From: Lutjanus erythropterus
Taxonomy: Eukaryota > Chordata > Actinopteri > Lutjaniformes > Lutjanidae
DNA length: 64,000 bases
Reading direction: 5' to 3'
Assembly: GCA_020091685.1 (NCBI GenBank)
Contig: CM034609.1
Coordinates: forward strand, 18,582,204 to 18,646,203
The notes under the pieces were generated by a model. The model ran no database searches. It saw nothing but the letters and a program-made list of their open reading frames with translations, and had not been told where the DNA came from. The translations under genes and the position numbers were made by a program. Every line of letters starts with the position of its first letter. The stretch's first letter is position 1. This document shows positions 1 to 24,345 of the stretch, piece after piece.

Positions 1-638
1 TGTCTACACATCTGGTTAAAACTGGCATTATACGACTTTTTAAGCAATCTTAGTGTCTCAAACAAATTTCCAGTGTCAGAATAAATGACACAAATGAGAG
101 TTTTGCTATAGTTGAGGCATGCTCCTGTCATCCTGAGGTGGTCATTAAACTCAGTCTTTGTCATGAGAACACCATTGCTAAGCAACAGCAACATGACAAC
201 CAAAACCGTAAGCACCTAGAGAATGATTTGGTACATGAGTAGGTAACGTAATGCAGAAAATGCAAAGACATAATCAAAATTACAATGAGAACCTGCCATT
301 CACCGAAATATGAACTCCCGTGGCCTCCACCATTTCTGAAAACATCACCAAACACATCAGAACTACCAGCAGCTTTCAGAAAATTTAAAGTGTGGAGGTT
401 GTGAGCACCGCAGGAGGTGGCTGTTCTCAGTGAACACGGTAAACAAGACTCCATCTGAAGGCACTGTTGAACCGCAAAACAGAGTGGAAAAGAACGCATC
501 AGACCGTGAAAGGTCAAATAAGATAAATTGGTTTCAAGGTGAGTCAGCAGTGTTACACTGCATATAGATGTTTCATCAGTGATGGTCATGTGCTCGCACC
601 TGTGATAACCAGAGTCCAACTGTCTGCTGTCTCTGCAG
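1..638. other. nsf upstream intron (partial)
   Basis: This sequence precedes the first visible nsf exon and ends in a pyrimidine-rich tract plus CAG. I see no coding match to the missing N-terminal 33 residues, so the earlier exons are outside the window. A minus-strand ORF of 152 codons here has no recognisable domain and is taken as chance. Confidence 0.7.
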
Positions 639-15642
<15,004 letters not shown>

Positions 15643-16267
15643 AGGAGCCCGAGGAATGGAGCAACCATCTCGCCATCGACAAGCCACATGTGGGACAAAA
15701 TGAGGGGGAGGAGAAGAAGAAGATCTTCCTCTTTTCCGTCCGCCCAGTGATCCATCCGTCTGTCTGTCTATCTGTTTAAACAAACACCTGGTCAAAAAGA
15801 GGAACACACGAGCCCTCTTTATCTCAGCATGTTTCTGATATCACTGTTTCACTGTCCTGCTCATCCACACCGTCACTTACTGACATATCGAGCAAACTAT
15901 TGTTACAAATCTGTTATCTGTAAAGAAATTGCAATAGATGATTGTAAAAAGTGCTGTTTTGTGCATCGTGCGTAAAAAACGACCAAAAAAAAAAAGAAGC
16001 CATGTATGTTTTTTGCTATAGTATTTGTTGTATTTGTTGCATATCTCTCGTCCCGCTAAAGATAGTTATTGTTAGTGTGATATGTATCCCCACAAACACA
16101 AGCCGTAGAAACAGAGTACATCCAAAAAACTGACCCAGAATATTTGAATATTTAAGATGTGAATCTATGAGAGGCTTTTAGTGAATATATAGTGGCTGTA
16201 AAAAAGAAGCTGTTCCATGTGTAAATGTAAACCCTTTAAATATACAGTATGTATCTTGTCAATGTTC

Positions 16268-16275
16268 TGTAAATA
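16268..16275 (+). promoter_or_regulatory. Pumilio response element, nsf 3' UTR (site 1)
   Basis: TGTAAATA, an exact match to the UGUANAUA octamer bound by Pumilio proteins. In a transcribed 3' UTR such a site can reduce stability or translation, known for neuronal mRNAs. Function here is inferred. Confidence 0.5.
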
Positions 16276-16702
16276 GTATATATAGACAAATTGCAGTATA
16301 TCATGAGAATAATTTAAAAGATCAGTCTCAAGTCTATTTCGTACTATATCAGTATGATTCTTCTTCTTCCCTATTGCTCTGGAGATGTTGACTTTACCAG
16401 GTTACTGTTATAGTGAAAGTAAATGTTGGATTGTTGGCCTGTGGGTCTGTCTGTGTTGCGTGCAGTACAGTTCAGTCTAGCTAGTGTAGTTCTGGCATCA
16501 TCAGTGTTACAGACAAAAAATATAATATTCTGCACTTTGAACATCCGAAGACTCTGAAGACCTTTATCTCGACTCGAGCTTGTGTCCGCTCGTGTGCATG
16601 TGTGGGGAACTAAATGCTGCATGTGTTCATGTGTGTAGGAGGCAGCGTGGGCGAGTGTGTGGGGGCAGAATGTGCTGTTGGATGTGAGCATGCGTGTGTT
16701 TT

Positions 16703-16704
<2 letters not shown>

Positions 16705-16733
<29 letters not shown>
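16705..16733. repeat. GT microsatellite in nsf 3' UTR
   Basis: About fourteen GT units. It would be a UG-rich tract in the mRNA, a possible CELF- or TDP-43-type binding platform. Confidence 0.85.
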
Positions 16734-16837
16734 GAAAAACCAGGTTTAGACAGTTGGTGGTTAATTTGTGGGTTTTTTCTCATGTCATGTGTTCAGTGCT
16801 TGGTGTCCAAACTTCTTGTTTTGTTCTGATCATCTAT

Positions 16838-16888
16838 GATGTGTGTGTGTGTGAGAGTGTATGTGTGTGTGGGCGTGTGCGTGTGTGT
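16838..16888. repeat. imperfect GT-rich tract in nsf 3' UTR
   Basis: TGTGTGTGTGTG broken by GAGAG, ATG and GGGC interruptions, just upstream of the polyadenylation signal. UG-rich in the transcript. Confidence 0.8.
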
Positions 16889-16893
16889 AAATA
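16886..16893 (+). promoter_or_regulatory. Pumilio response element, nsf 3' UTR (site 2)
   Basis: A second exact TGTAAATA, 28 bases before the AATAAA. Two sites in one 3' UTR make binding more plausible, although AT-rich sequence yields such octamers by chance. Confidence 0.45.
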
Positions 16894-16920
16894 TATATCA
16901 ACATGCAGATGTATTATTGC

Positions 16921-16926
16921 AATAAA
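16921..16926 (+). promoter_or_regulatory. polyadenylation signal of nsf
   Basis: AATAAA followed within about 40 bases by TTGTCTGGTCTC, a GT/T-rich downstream element. It is the first canonical hexamer after the stop codon that I can find. Confidence 0.75.
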
Positions 16927-17075
16927 AAGCACAGATGCACAAGAAAAAGAAACCCCAACTGCTTGTCTGGTCTCATTTATTTATTGATGACTTTGTGGAC
17001 ATAAATATGTCGATAGATAAAACTGTATTTAAGTAGAATTTTGAGGTTTTAAAATAAAACAAATAAAACAAACGA

Positions 17076-17272
17076 ATGCAATGATTTGCAAAAATGTTTC
17101 AACCTATAATCTATTGAATCCAGTACAAAGACAAGATATTTAATGTTGAAACTGCAAAACTTTGTTTTTGATAAATATACACTCATTCAAAATTTGATGC
17201 CTGCAACATGTTCCAGAAAAAGCTGAGACATGAGCGAGTGCATCTCTGTGTTGCATCACTTTTCTTTTAGGC
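17076..17272 (-). mobile_element. Tc1/mariner-like element, 3' terminal fragment
   Basis: Read on the minus strand it runs from the end of a transposase reading frame (a GATGCAACACAG block) through GTTGCAGGCATCAAATTTTG to ATTAAATATCTTGTCTTTGT and CAAATCATTGCATTCG. The same TGATGCCTGCAnCAnGTTCC block occurs at 29,560, where it follows a recognisable transposase end. The coding part is lost. Confidence 0.75.
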
Positions 17273-17749
17273 TTGACTTTTTACGCATCTTTGATTCAAT
17301 CTTTACTTGCTGGCTGAAAAAAATGGAAATTTCCGCATATGTGTAACAAGATCAAAACAATATCTGGTAGAGGGCAGGATGAAGATAATGTCCATAAATG
17401 TCCTGCGTGGGCCACAGTCGCAGACTTGATCCCAGATCGCAGGGTTCCAGTTCAGTTCACTTTCTTCCTCCACACTTCCTCCAACATCTTTTCTTTTCAC
17501 ATTTGGCCCTGGGCTGACACTCAAAAACGAAAAGCTCGGGGCTACTTCTGATTCATCCAGCACTTATAAAAAGCTATGAAAAGAATTTGTACTCGACAGC
17601 TGGGGCCCGAGGCTATTGTCTGCGCAAAACTCACAGTATGTGACCTCCACTTAACTTCACTTCTACCTTTGCTTGCAAATCAAAAAATACTTGACTTAAC
17701 TTGGACTTTAACCATCTCACTTAAACATACTTTTTCATTATATATATTT

Positions 17750-17950
17750 TTTTTAAATATATGTATGTATTTGGGGGCTTTCTTAAATGATAGGAGAGCT
17801 GAAGCTATGACAGGAAAGAGTGGGTAAGAGTCAGGAAATGTCATGCTGCAAAGGGCTGCAGGTAGGAGTTGAACCCACAGCTGCTGCAGGGGCCCCACAG
17901 CCCCAGTCCATGAGGCAAACACACCACCAACTGAGCTACCAGGCCACCCT
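17750..17950 (-). mobile_element. tRNA-derived SINE
   Basis: On the minus strand it begins GGGTGGCCTGGTAGCTCAGT. It has an RNA polymerase III A box TAGCTCAGTTGG (17,927-17,938) and B box GGTTCAACTCC (17,865-17,875), then a tRNA-unrelated body with CCTGTCATAGCTTCAGCTC and an AT-rich tail. This is the layout of an abundant percomorph SINE. A perfect CTTAACTTG direct repeat flanks it at 17,695-17,703 and 17,951-17,959, a candidate target-site duplication, though the surrounding repeat is itself rich in CTTAACTT. Confidence 0.88.
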
Positions 17951-18084
17951 CTTAACTTGATGCCTCCCTTCAAGCCCAAAGATTAAAAAATAAAAAATGT
18001 AGTAAGTAGTAATAAGTAATTTCCCTTCATTTTCTGAGTCAACGAATGTTAATGCTATTCATTCTCAGCATCCCCACAATCCAA

Positions 18085-18400
18085 TCCAGCATCCAGAGCT
18101 CCAGTTGAAAAAGATGATTTTGATCTATGTAAGAAAAACTATGCATTGGTCAACAAAAAATAAATACAAAACATGCAGGCTGAAAATAATAGATGGAGAC
18201 ACAACAACTTCCAGCTTCATTCGACACTTGAAGTAGCTCAAAGAACGGTGAGATGAGATTAACATGATTAGCGAGTGAATGCTTAGCTAACGTTACATGA
18301 TGCGAAAGTAACCAGTGTGTAAATCAGTGAGGCTTGAAACTCATTGTTACATTTCGACTTGTTAAGGACTCAAAACTTAACTCAAGAACCTAACTTAAAG
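18085..18400. repeat. dispersed 'GACTTGTTnAGGACTCA' repeat, first part
   Basis: Matches 34,175-34,410 in order: AGCTCCAGTTG, AAAAACTATGnATTGGTCAACAAA-like wording, CAACAACTTCCA, then GACTTGTTAAGGACTCA. The expected end of the repeat is not here but appears at 19,835-19,935, suggesting interruption by about 1.4 kb. Confidence 0.7.
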
Positions 18401-19830
18401 TTAAGGGGCCCCATCTTACACTTGGCGAAAAGTCGTTGCACTGGTAGCACTTTGCTATTTCACACTGTCACAGCTGTCATTTTTGCCACATGAGCAAGAT
18501 AGCAAATGAACTTGCACCTAGTCTGTGCAGCCATGGGTGGGAGGCCTAAAAAATGAAGGCAAAGGCAAAATGAAGGTGTGTCCAGGCACATTTGCTATCT
18601 TGTGTTCAGCCAACTGGAGTAAAAACCACTCATGTTTTAGACCGGCTAAAACCTGGGCGAAGGGGAAAGTCTGTGGCGCAATCGGTCTGAATGTATACAG
18701 TAGCACCTGGCACGTTTCGCCAAAGCACGCACACATCTCCAAACTCACAAAACATCTTCATTTATTTCTAGTCTTTTCCCCACACAGCAGTGTGGATTAG
18801 TAAAGTGTCCTTTGAACATATTTTCTATCAGCAATAAAGTGTAAATATTAAAGTTAAAAGTGTGGTGTGTATGTGTCTCGTGCTTGACTGAGGCAAGCAC
18901 TGCGTGTGATGAAAAGGTAATATTGCACAAACATTTAAATAACCACCTTTCATTTATGTTACACAGCCATGCACATGCTTAAAAGTATTCTCACTGAAAA
19001 TGAATAAGGAATTATCATTATATTTATAATGCCCAATAAATCTCAATAGATCTGCAAAGTGTGCGCAGGACGGGATCACAGCTGTCAGATCATCTTTAAC
19101 CGGTTGGTCAGTATAACAGCTGGAGTGTTTGTGTCTGCATGTTTATTGGGAACCAGAAAAACAAGGATTAAGCAATTATGATCTATAACATACAAAATGA
19201 ACAAAACATTATATCCTGACCTCAAGACCCAAGGAGAAAAAGGTGTGTGTACTTCTGTCAGAGCCTGGTGCTGACAGTATCAAACACTTTCTGTCTCCTC
19301 CACCCACTGTAGTGTTAGCGGGACAGATGAGCCAGGATGGGAGGAGGAAATGAGGATGAAGAGGACAAGAACATCTCCTCTCACTCCTCTCCCCCACGCC
19401 TCAGTCAGCGGAGCTGCATAATGATAATGATGATGATGATGATGATGATAATAAATTACAAAATACAACATAATTTCAAGGTGTTTCAGTGCCGGCTCCA
19501 TATGTTGCACACTCTCACGCTTTCGCTTCTCAAAGCAGGAGATCTATCTCCTCTTGAAAATCTTTTCTCTTTGTTTCCTCTTGGTAAATCCCCCATCATG
19601 CAGCCACCGCTTAGGCTCCTGGACACCTACTTCTCAAAGGTGATGAGAGACAATGTTCTGATTGGTTTATTGCATTTTCAGCCTTTCCTGGGCTCAGCTG
19701 ATACCCCTACGCCCCCGGCACAAGACAGCAAAGATTTGGACACACCTTGAATAAATTAAATGCATTGCACCTCGCGCTTTCAACTTGCACTTCAGATCAG
19801 CATTTGACAGAGTTTAAGAATTTGGGATTT
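18400..19830. other. sequence apparently inserted in the dispersed repeat
   Basis: From GGGGCCCCATCTTACACTTG onward. The first 390 bp has opposed GGCGAA/TTCGCC and AGTAGCACCTGGC blocks, as in a decayed DNA element. The rest includes an (ATG)n microsatellite at 19,421-19,452 and no coding exon I can support. Confidence 0.45.
19421..19452. repeat. ATG/ATA trinucleotide microsatellite
   Basis: ATGATA then about eight ATG units and ATAATA. It produces polyhistidine or polymethionine runs in chance ORFs. Confidence 0.9.
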
Positions 19831-19834
19831 ATTG

Positions 19835-19935
19835 GGATTTGTCGGTTTTAACTTGGGACTTGACTTGGGACTTAGGTTCAAAGACTTTACACTTACTTGT
19901 GGTTTGCATAGCAATGACTTGGTCCCACCTCTAGA
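19835..19935. repeat. dispersed 'ACTTGGGACTTGAC' repeat, last part
   Basis: AACTTGGGACTTGACTTGGG, CAAAGACTTTACACTTACTTG and CAATGACTTGGTCCCACCTC. The equivalent stretch at 34,415-34,470 follows directly on the first part of the repeat. Confidence 0.7.
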
Positions 19936-20103
19936 GGAAATAGAACTGTAATCCTTTATATAGATAAAAGTAGCAGTAGTGCAATATAAACACACTCCAT
20001 TAGGCTGACAAATATTTAAAATCCAATATTCACTTTCTATTTAAGACAAGATAAGATAGGACAAAAGTTTATTGATCTCCTGTGCCAGAGATTGCTCCAA
20101 AAT

Positions 20104-20110
20104 TATCTAC

Positions 20111-20147
<37 letters not shown>

Positions 20148-20169
20148 CATCTATCTATCTATCTATCTA

Positions 20170-20216
<47 letters not shown>
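20104..20216. repeat. compound TATC / TGTC tetranucleotide microsatellite
   Basis: About sixteen TATC units with one CATC interruption, followed by about eleven TGTC units. The sharp switch between related tetramers is typical of a mutated long array. Just before it, AGACAAGATAAGATAGGACA and TTTATTGAT resemble the tail of a LINE. Confidence 0.95.
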
Positions 20217-20218
<2 letters not shown>

Positions 20219-20220
20219 GT

Positions 20221-20545
20221 GCACTGCAGGGTTGTTGCTTCACACATGACTGTGCTGCCAAATATCATAACAGCATTGTGAAATTCACAGATGAAACCAC
20301 AGGGATTGGACTGATAAAGGAAAACAAAGAAGACGCCTATAGGAAGGAGGTGAGGGACCTATCCATATGGAGTCCAGACAACAGCCTCTCTTTGAATGTT
20401 GAGAAATCAAAGGAGATAATTAGAAATAAGAAAGTCCAAGACGGTTCACACACTAGTTTGCATGAAAGGTGTCCCTGCTAAAGTGAAGAACTTCAGATTT
20501 TTAGGTATTCATATCTCAGACTCGCTCTCCTGGGGCTGTATTCAC
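20221..20545 (+). pseudogene. LINE reverse transcriptase fragment (L2/CR1/Rex type)
   Basis: A readable piece of a non-LTR retrotransposon reverse transcriptase: [16 protein letters not shown], then the catalytic loop region FTDETTGIGLI, AYRKEVRDL, LSLNVEKSKEI, and after a frameshift KNFRFLGIHISDSLSW. The catalytic loop is normally FADD; here it reads FTDE, so the fragment is dead. It begins at the microsatellite and stops near 20,545, so both ends are missing. The element class is from the block order and not verified. Confidence 0.85.
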
Positions 20546-20700
20546 AAACAGTCTGAAAATCCTTTCAGTGAGCTCTTAACTTAGCCATAAAACTTCTGGC
20601 AAGGACTCCTACCTTAGGAGTGATTTAGGAAAACTCTTGGAGCAACTCTGAACAAGAAGGGAACAATAACCTTTATCTCAGTGAGGAGGTGTGGCAAACG
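20535..20700. repeat. decayed dispersed repeat ('GTATTCACAAA...CTTAGGAG')
   Basis: GGCTGTATTCACAAACAGTC, GCTCTTAAC and ACTCCTACCTTAGGAGTGAT resemble a common fish DNA-transposon remnant with repeated TTAGGAGT-like blocks. Low certainty. Confidence 0.4.
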
Positions 20701-22180
20701 CCCATTGATTAAAAAAAACAAACAGCTTATCTTTCTGGTGATATGCCACCCCCTATTTGTTTGGAGTGTGAATTCAACAGGTGGCCAATTGTCCTTTTGA
20801 TCGTCCATTGGACATTTAAAAAGTAGTTTAAAGACACGTGTTACCAATGATACTAATTAAGGTTTCGTTTCCTTCGGATCAAACAGTCAGGGTGCTGCTA
20901 CTGTGCATATTGGCTCACTGGAATAAATACCATTCATAAAACCATTGGACCGTATGTTTTGTATCCAAAATCAGTTTGTATCTAGAGCAGTCAAGTAGGG
21001 GTAGACTGGGGTCAGTTGCAACAGGGGATGGTTGCAACAAGTCTTATTCCTCCAATCAGCAAGAGTGATGATACACATACTGATGATGATACACATACTG
21101 CAAACATGCAGTTAGACGTCCTCACCACCATGAAGACAGAAGACACATTCAACATCTGCTGCATTTATTGAAAAAACTTGTTTTGGAAGTGTGAAAATAT
21201 ATTTTGTGAGCTGTGTTTTTGTCGTACTGTTGTTTTAATTGATCAACTTTAAAATCAGTTTGAATCTTTTTGTTGTTGTTGTTGTTGTTGACTTCTAAGT
21301 CACGTGGCTAGGATGTGTCAAGGTCACTGTGTCTAGCACATAATGTTCCTGTCATGGATGAGGTGAGGCGATTGTGATCGTGAGGGTAAGCAGCAGCGTC
21401 AAAACAGACCACATTGCAATATTTTTCATCCTAAACAAGTCAGTGTGGTGCACATAAAAGTGTGGTTCATCCAAGTTCAAGACTTCGCATTGTTTTGTTT
21501 TTCCAATATACACACATCTTTATGAGATAAATTAAGTTTTACAAGGATAGTTCACAAACTAGTTTTTAAATAAGATGCAGTTTTGTGCAATAAATACATG
21601 TTTAATACAAGTGTGTGTTTTCCTGTTTCACTTTGAAATATAGAGAAATTGAAGAGCATCTCATCTGCACATTGACTGAAATTTGAAGCTAATTATCAAA
21701 TACTAGACCATGGAATTTGGGGGGAATTTGAATGTCATTTGTGAAAAAAAAAGTTGAGACAGCTCAAACTTTCAAGCCAACATACTACATACATAGTACA
21801 TTAGTTTGGAGCCCAAGTCAAATTCTTCAGTTTTGAAAGTTTTACCCACTACTTGTCTTTTGTTGAGATAATTTACTTTTCTTCTTTAGATAAATTTAAA
21901 TATTTTAATTTCAGAAACCCCTAAATGTTGTATTTAAAAATTACACCGCAAACCATTTAATTTTAAGGCAACAAAACAGTAACAAATCAGGTTCACAGTT
22001 AACTGTGACCAAATTTTGAAACAGTTTTTTTTGAGTTTCTCCAACTATCTAAGGAAGAATAGTAAATTATCTCAACTAAATGTCAGCAGAAAGTTTGTAA
22101 AAGTTTGAGTTGGGCACAAAACCCAAATTTCAAAACAGACTGTGTCTTTTCCTCTAAATTGTGATAGTGACTCGTCTTCT
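20701..22180. other. intergenic sequence, nothing recognised
   Basis: AT-rich sequence with a (TTG)7 run at 21,270-21,290 and no coding exon or named repeat I can support. Confidence 0.6.
21270..21290. repeat. TTG trinucleotide microsatellite
   Basis: Seven TTG units. Confidence 0.9.
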
Positions 22181-22184
22181 TGAG

Positions 22185-22325
22185 TCTCCATAAGTTATGG
22201 CTGCCAAAAAAAAGTCTTAAGGGAAAAGAGAGTATTTAATAGTTGCAGCTCCAGACAGTTTTTTTTTTTTTCACCTTTTTTGGTCCAAAATGGCTCTTTT
22301 GATCGTAAAGGTTGCAGACCCCTGG
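22185..22325. repeat. dispersed repeat ending in 'GGTTGCAGACCCCTGG'
   Basis: The block AAAATGGCTCTTTTGATCGT then AAAGGTTGCAGACCCCTGG is one I remember as an end of a very common fish repeat. A T12 run precedes it. It ends about 70 bp before the CpG island. Confidence 0.6.
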
Positions 22326-22542
22326 TGTAGTGAGTGTTGCTGGTGTAAAAACGGGTGAGTTTCCCCTTTAATTGTCCAGGCTCTTGGGATTACGCAACTA
22401 CCCCTTCGCCCCTCGACCCCCCTCCCCCCCTGCAGCAGTACTCCAGCTCGGCCGGTAGAGGCCGCTGCAGAGCCTGGTGATGAATCATCCCCGGCGGCAG
22501 CTCCACTTCTCCTGACCCGCATTCACCCGTACTGTACAGGCA

Positions 22543-22562
22543 GGGGTGGGAGGGGAGGGGGG
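22543..22562 (+). promoter_or_regulatory. G-quadruplex motif in the CpG island
   Basis: Four G tracts of 4, 3, 4 and 6 with one-base loops (T, A, A). The short loops would make this very stable. On the + strand it would be part of the 5' UTR RNA if transcription starts upstream of it. Confidence 0.6.
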
Positions 22563-22621
22563 AGGAGGACCGAGCACAGAAAGCAAATAAACGCTGTGGA
22601 GTTCTCCTGCAGACCGTGGCC

Positions 22622-22684
22622 ATGGCTTTGGCAGTCCCTGGCAGACACGGCGCTCCCGTCTCCTCGCACCTGATAGCGGACTGA
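22622..22684 (+). promoter_or_regulatory. upstream ORF candidate, 20 codons
   Basis: ATG in GTGGCCATGG, close to an ideal start context, then 19 codons and TGA. If the exon is transcribed this would be a uORF upstream of the ATG at 22,832. It matches no protein I know. Confidence 0.4.
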
Positions 22685-22877
22685 ACTGAACGGGGGCTAC
22701 CACCGGGGGAGCCGTCATCGCGAGCGACGCCGTTTGAGACGCTTATCAGCTGGACTCGCTCCTGTTCCTACCTATTTTGTTCTGCTTTTTCCTTCACGTG
22801 TTAATCCGGCTGTTCCTCGTTCACGGGCTTTATGTTGGCGGTTCGGGAGGCGGGTGCGAACCACAGGTTGAGCACTG

Positions 22878-23747
22878 GTGAGTGTGTCATTTTGTTGCGT
22901 TTATCCTATAGCGACATACAGCTTCTTAATGGGGCGGCGGTAGGCTATAACGTGAGCGCTGTCCTCACGTCAACCCGGGCGCTGCGCCGGCCTGCATTAC
23001 TGTACTGTACCAATAGGTTAATGCACAGGAGCCCGGCCACTGTACTGTCTGTACTGACTCTGTGTGCCAAAGTGACCTGCAGACCTGCCATGTGCTCCCT
23101 TCACTGTTCTCACGCCGAGCGACCTGCACGGGTCAGGTAGGGCTGAGTTAAGGTCGGTGAGCTATATGATGATTGCAATAAGAAACCTGTTTACCTACAC
23201 TGTGCCTTAAATGGCTGTACCTTCTGGACATGTGAGAGGTGACACCCTAACCCAAGAAGGTACAGACACAGAGCTTTGTGCCAAGATGTAGGCAGTTTAT
23301 AGGTGTGTAAGGTTATATATACATATATATGTGTGATTTACAGCTTGGTCACATTCCCTGAAGTAGGTCTGTGTGCGCGCCTGCCAAAGTGTGCCAAAGT
23401 GTGCTACTGTAGACTTGATATCAATCATGCATGTGTTACAGGACAGCATGAAATATGAAATATGTGGTTTCCCCAGCCTATAGGTGCTCCTGCAGGCATA
23501 GTGTGTATTGGATGATATCATGTATTGAGTTACACATAATAAGGGCGCGTTGGATGAAAGGTGTAATTAGGAGGAGGAATGTGCTGGTAATTATCCTTTA
23601 AATTTTAATTCCAGGTGAGGGCAGCATCATCTGCTTCATTTGTGGACCAATCAGACGGGTGTCTGTGAGAGCAGCAGTACAAGACGTCCTGGGTTAGGGT
23701 AGGTGGCCAACACAAACAGCTGAGCAACCTGCAAGGGTCAGGATGTT
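22878..23747. other. start of presumed long intron
   Basis: After the donor the GC richness persists to about 23,150, then declines. A + strand ORF reads through the donor to 23,140 but is most likely intronic. Nothing else is recognised before 23,748. Confidence 0.5.
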
Positions 23748-24345
23748 ACAGGGATAGTTTGGTTTTATTTGATGTGATGTGTTGTAGTCAGTGTATTACC
23801 TACAGTAAATGCTGGGCAGCATGCCCACAGTTTAGGGAAATAGAGAGGAGCATGAGAACAGAATGTACTTCTGTGGGCAGGGTCAGCAACTAAAGGTATT
23901 TTAGGTACTTAAAAAAGGTCCACTTAAAAGAAATTATATTACTTTAAGTGTCAGCTACATTTGGGATATTTTCACCACTTTATCTTTCTGTCAGACAGAC
24001 TTTTCTGACTGGAAACCACCGTTATATAAGTCAAATATTGCTGGCTGCCTCGATCTGTTACTTTGTTAGTATTATTGTGTGATTTTGGTGAATCCAAACT
24101 ATCCTCTTAAAACACCAAAGTTACGCAGTAACAGATATTTGGCTTATGTGACATTAGTTTACCATTGTAAGAGGTTGTCTGACAGCAAAGTGAAGCAGTG
24201 AAAATATTAAGTGAAGCGTACACATAAACTGATCTGAACTGAACTGTTTTTTATGGTAACCTTTTTTAAGTGGTTAAAATACCATTTGTTGCCTATAGAA
24301 AAGTACCTCATACAAGCCTATGTCAAATACTGAACTGTCCCTTTT
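23748..24345. repeat. palindromic non-autonomous DNA element
   Basis: Left arm CAGGGATAGTTTGGTTTTAT pairs with the right end AACTGTCCCTTTT. Further in, AGCAACTAAAGGTATTTTA and ACTTAAAAAAGGT on the left match the reverse complement of ACCTTTTTTAAGTGG and TAAAATACCATTTGTTGCC near 24,260-24,300. The arms are imperfect and the right arm is shorter. I remember such a long palindrome ending in 'gaactatcccttt' as a frequent fish repeat. Confidence 0.8.

Larger units (their letters stand above)
15643..16945 (+). other. nsf: nsf 3' UTR
   Basis: The untranslated tail from the TAG to just past the AATAAA. It is AT-rich in its first half, with an A10 tract near 15,985, and GT-rich in its second half. 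The exact cleavage site cannot be read off; it should be about 15-25 bases after 16,926. Confidence 0.75.
22390..22877 (+). other. CpG-island promoter and first exon of an unidentified gene
   Basis: A GC-rich island with about 35 CpG in 460 bp stands out from CpG-poor flanks. On the + strand it ends with AGCACTG then GTGAGTGTG, a consensus donor at 22,878. Before that, an ATG at 22,832 opens 15 codons to the donor, and an earlier ATG at 22,622 in a strong start context gives a 20-codon ORF closed by TGA. So it is either a 5' UTR exon or a short coding start. I recognise no protein. The minus strand shows no comparable donor. It does not look like wnt3, which neighbours NSF in mammals. Confidence 0.55.

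Noticed and set aside
161..619. 152-codon minus-strand frame at the window start
   Set aside because: Antisense within an nsf intron, no family resemblance and no start context of note.
17865..17950. tRNA gene on the minus strand
   Set aside because: A and B boxes are present, but the sequence continues into a SINE body and I cannot fold a proper acceptor stem with a CCA-compatible end. It is the tRNA-like head of a SINE.
20072..20281. Repetitive YLSI/CLSV protein from the microsatellite
   Set aside because: It is the translation of TATC and TGTC repeats, not a gene.
22832..23140. 102-codon frame starting in the CpG-island exon and continuing past the donor
   Set aside because: The consensus GTGAGT donor at 22,878 makes the later part intronic; only the first 15 codons could be coding.
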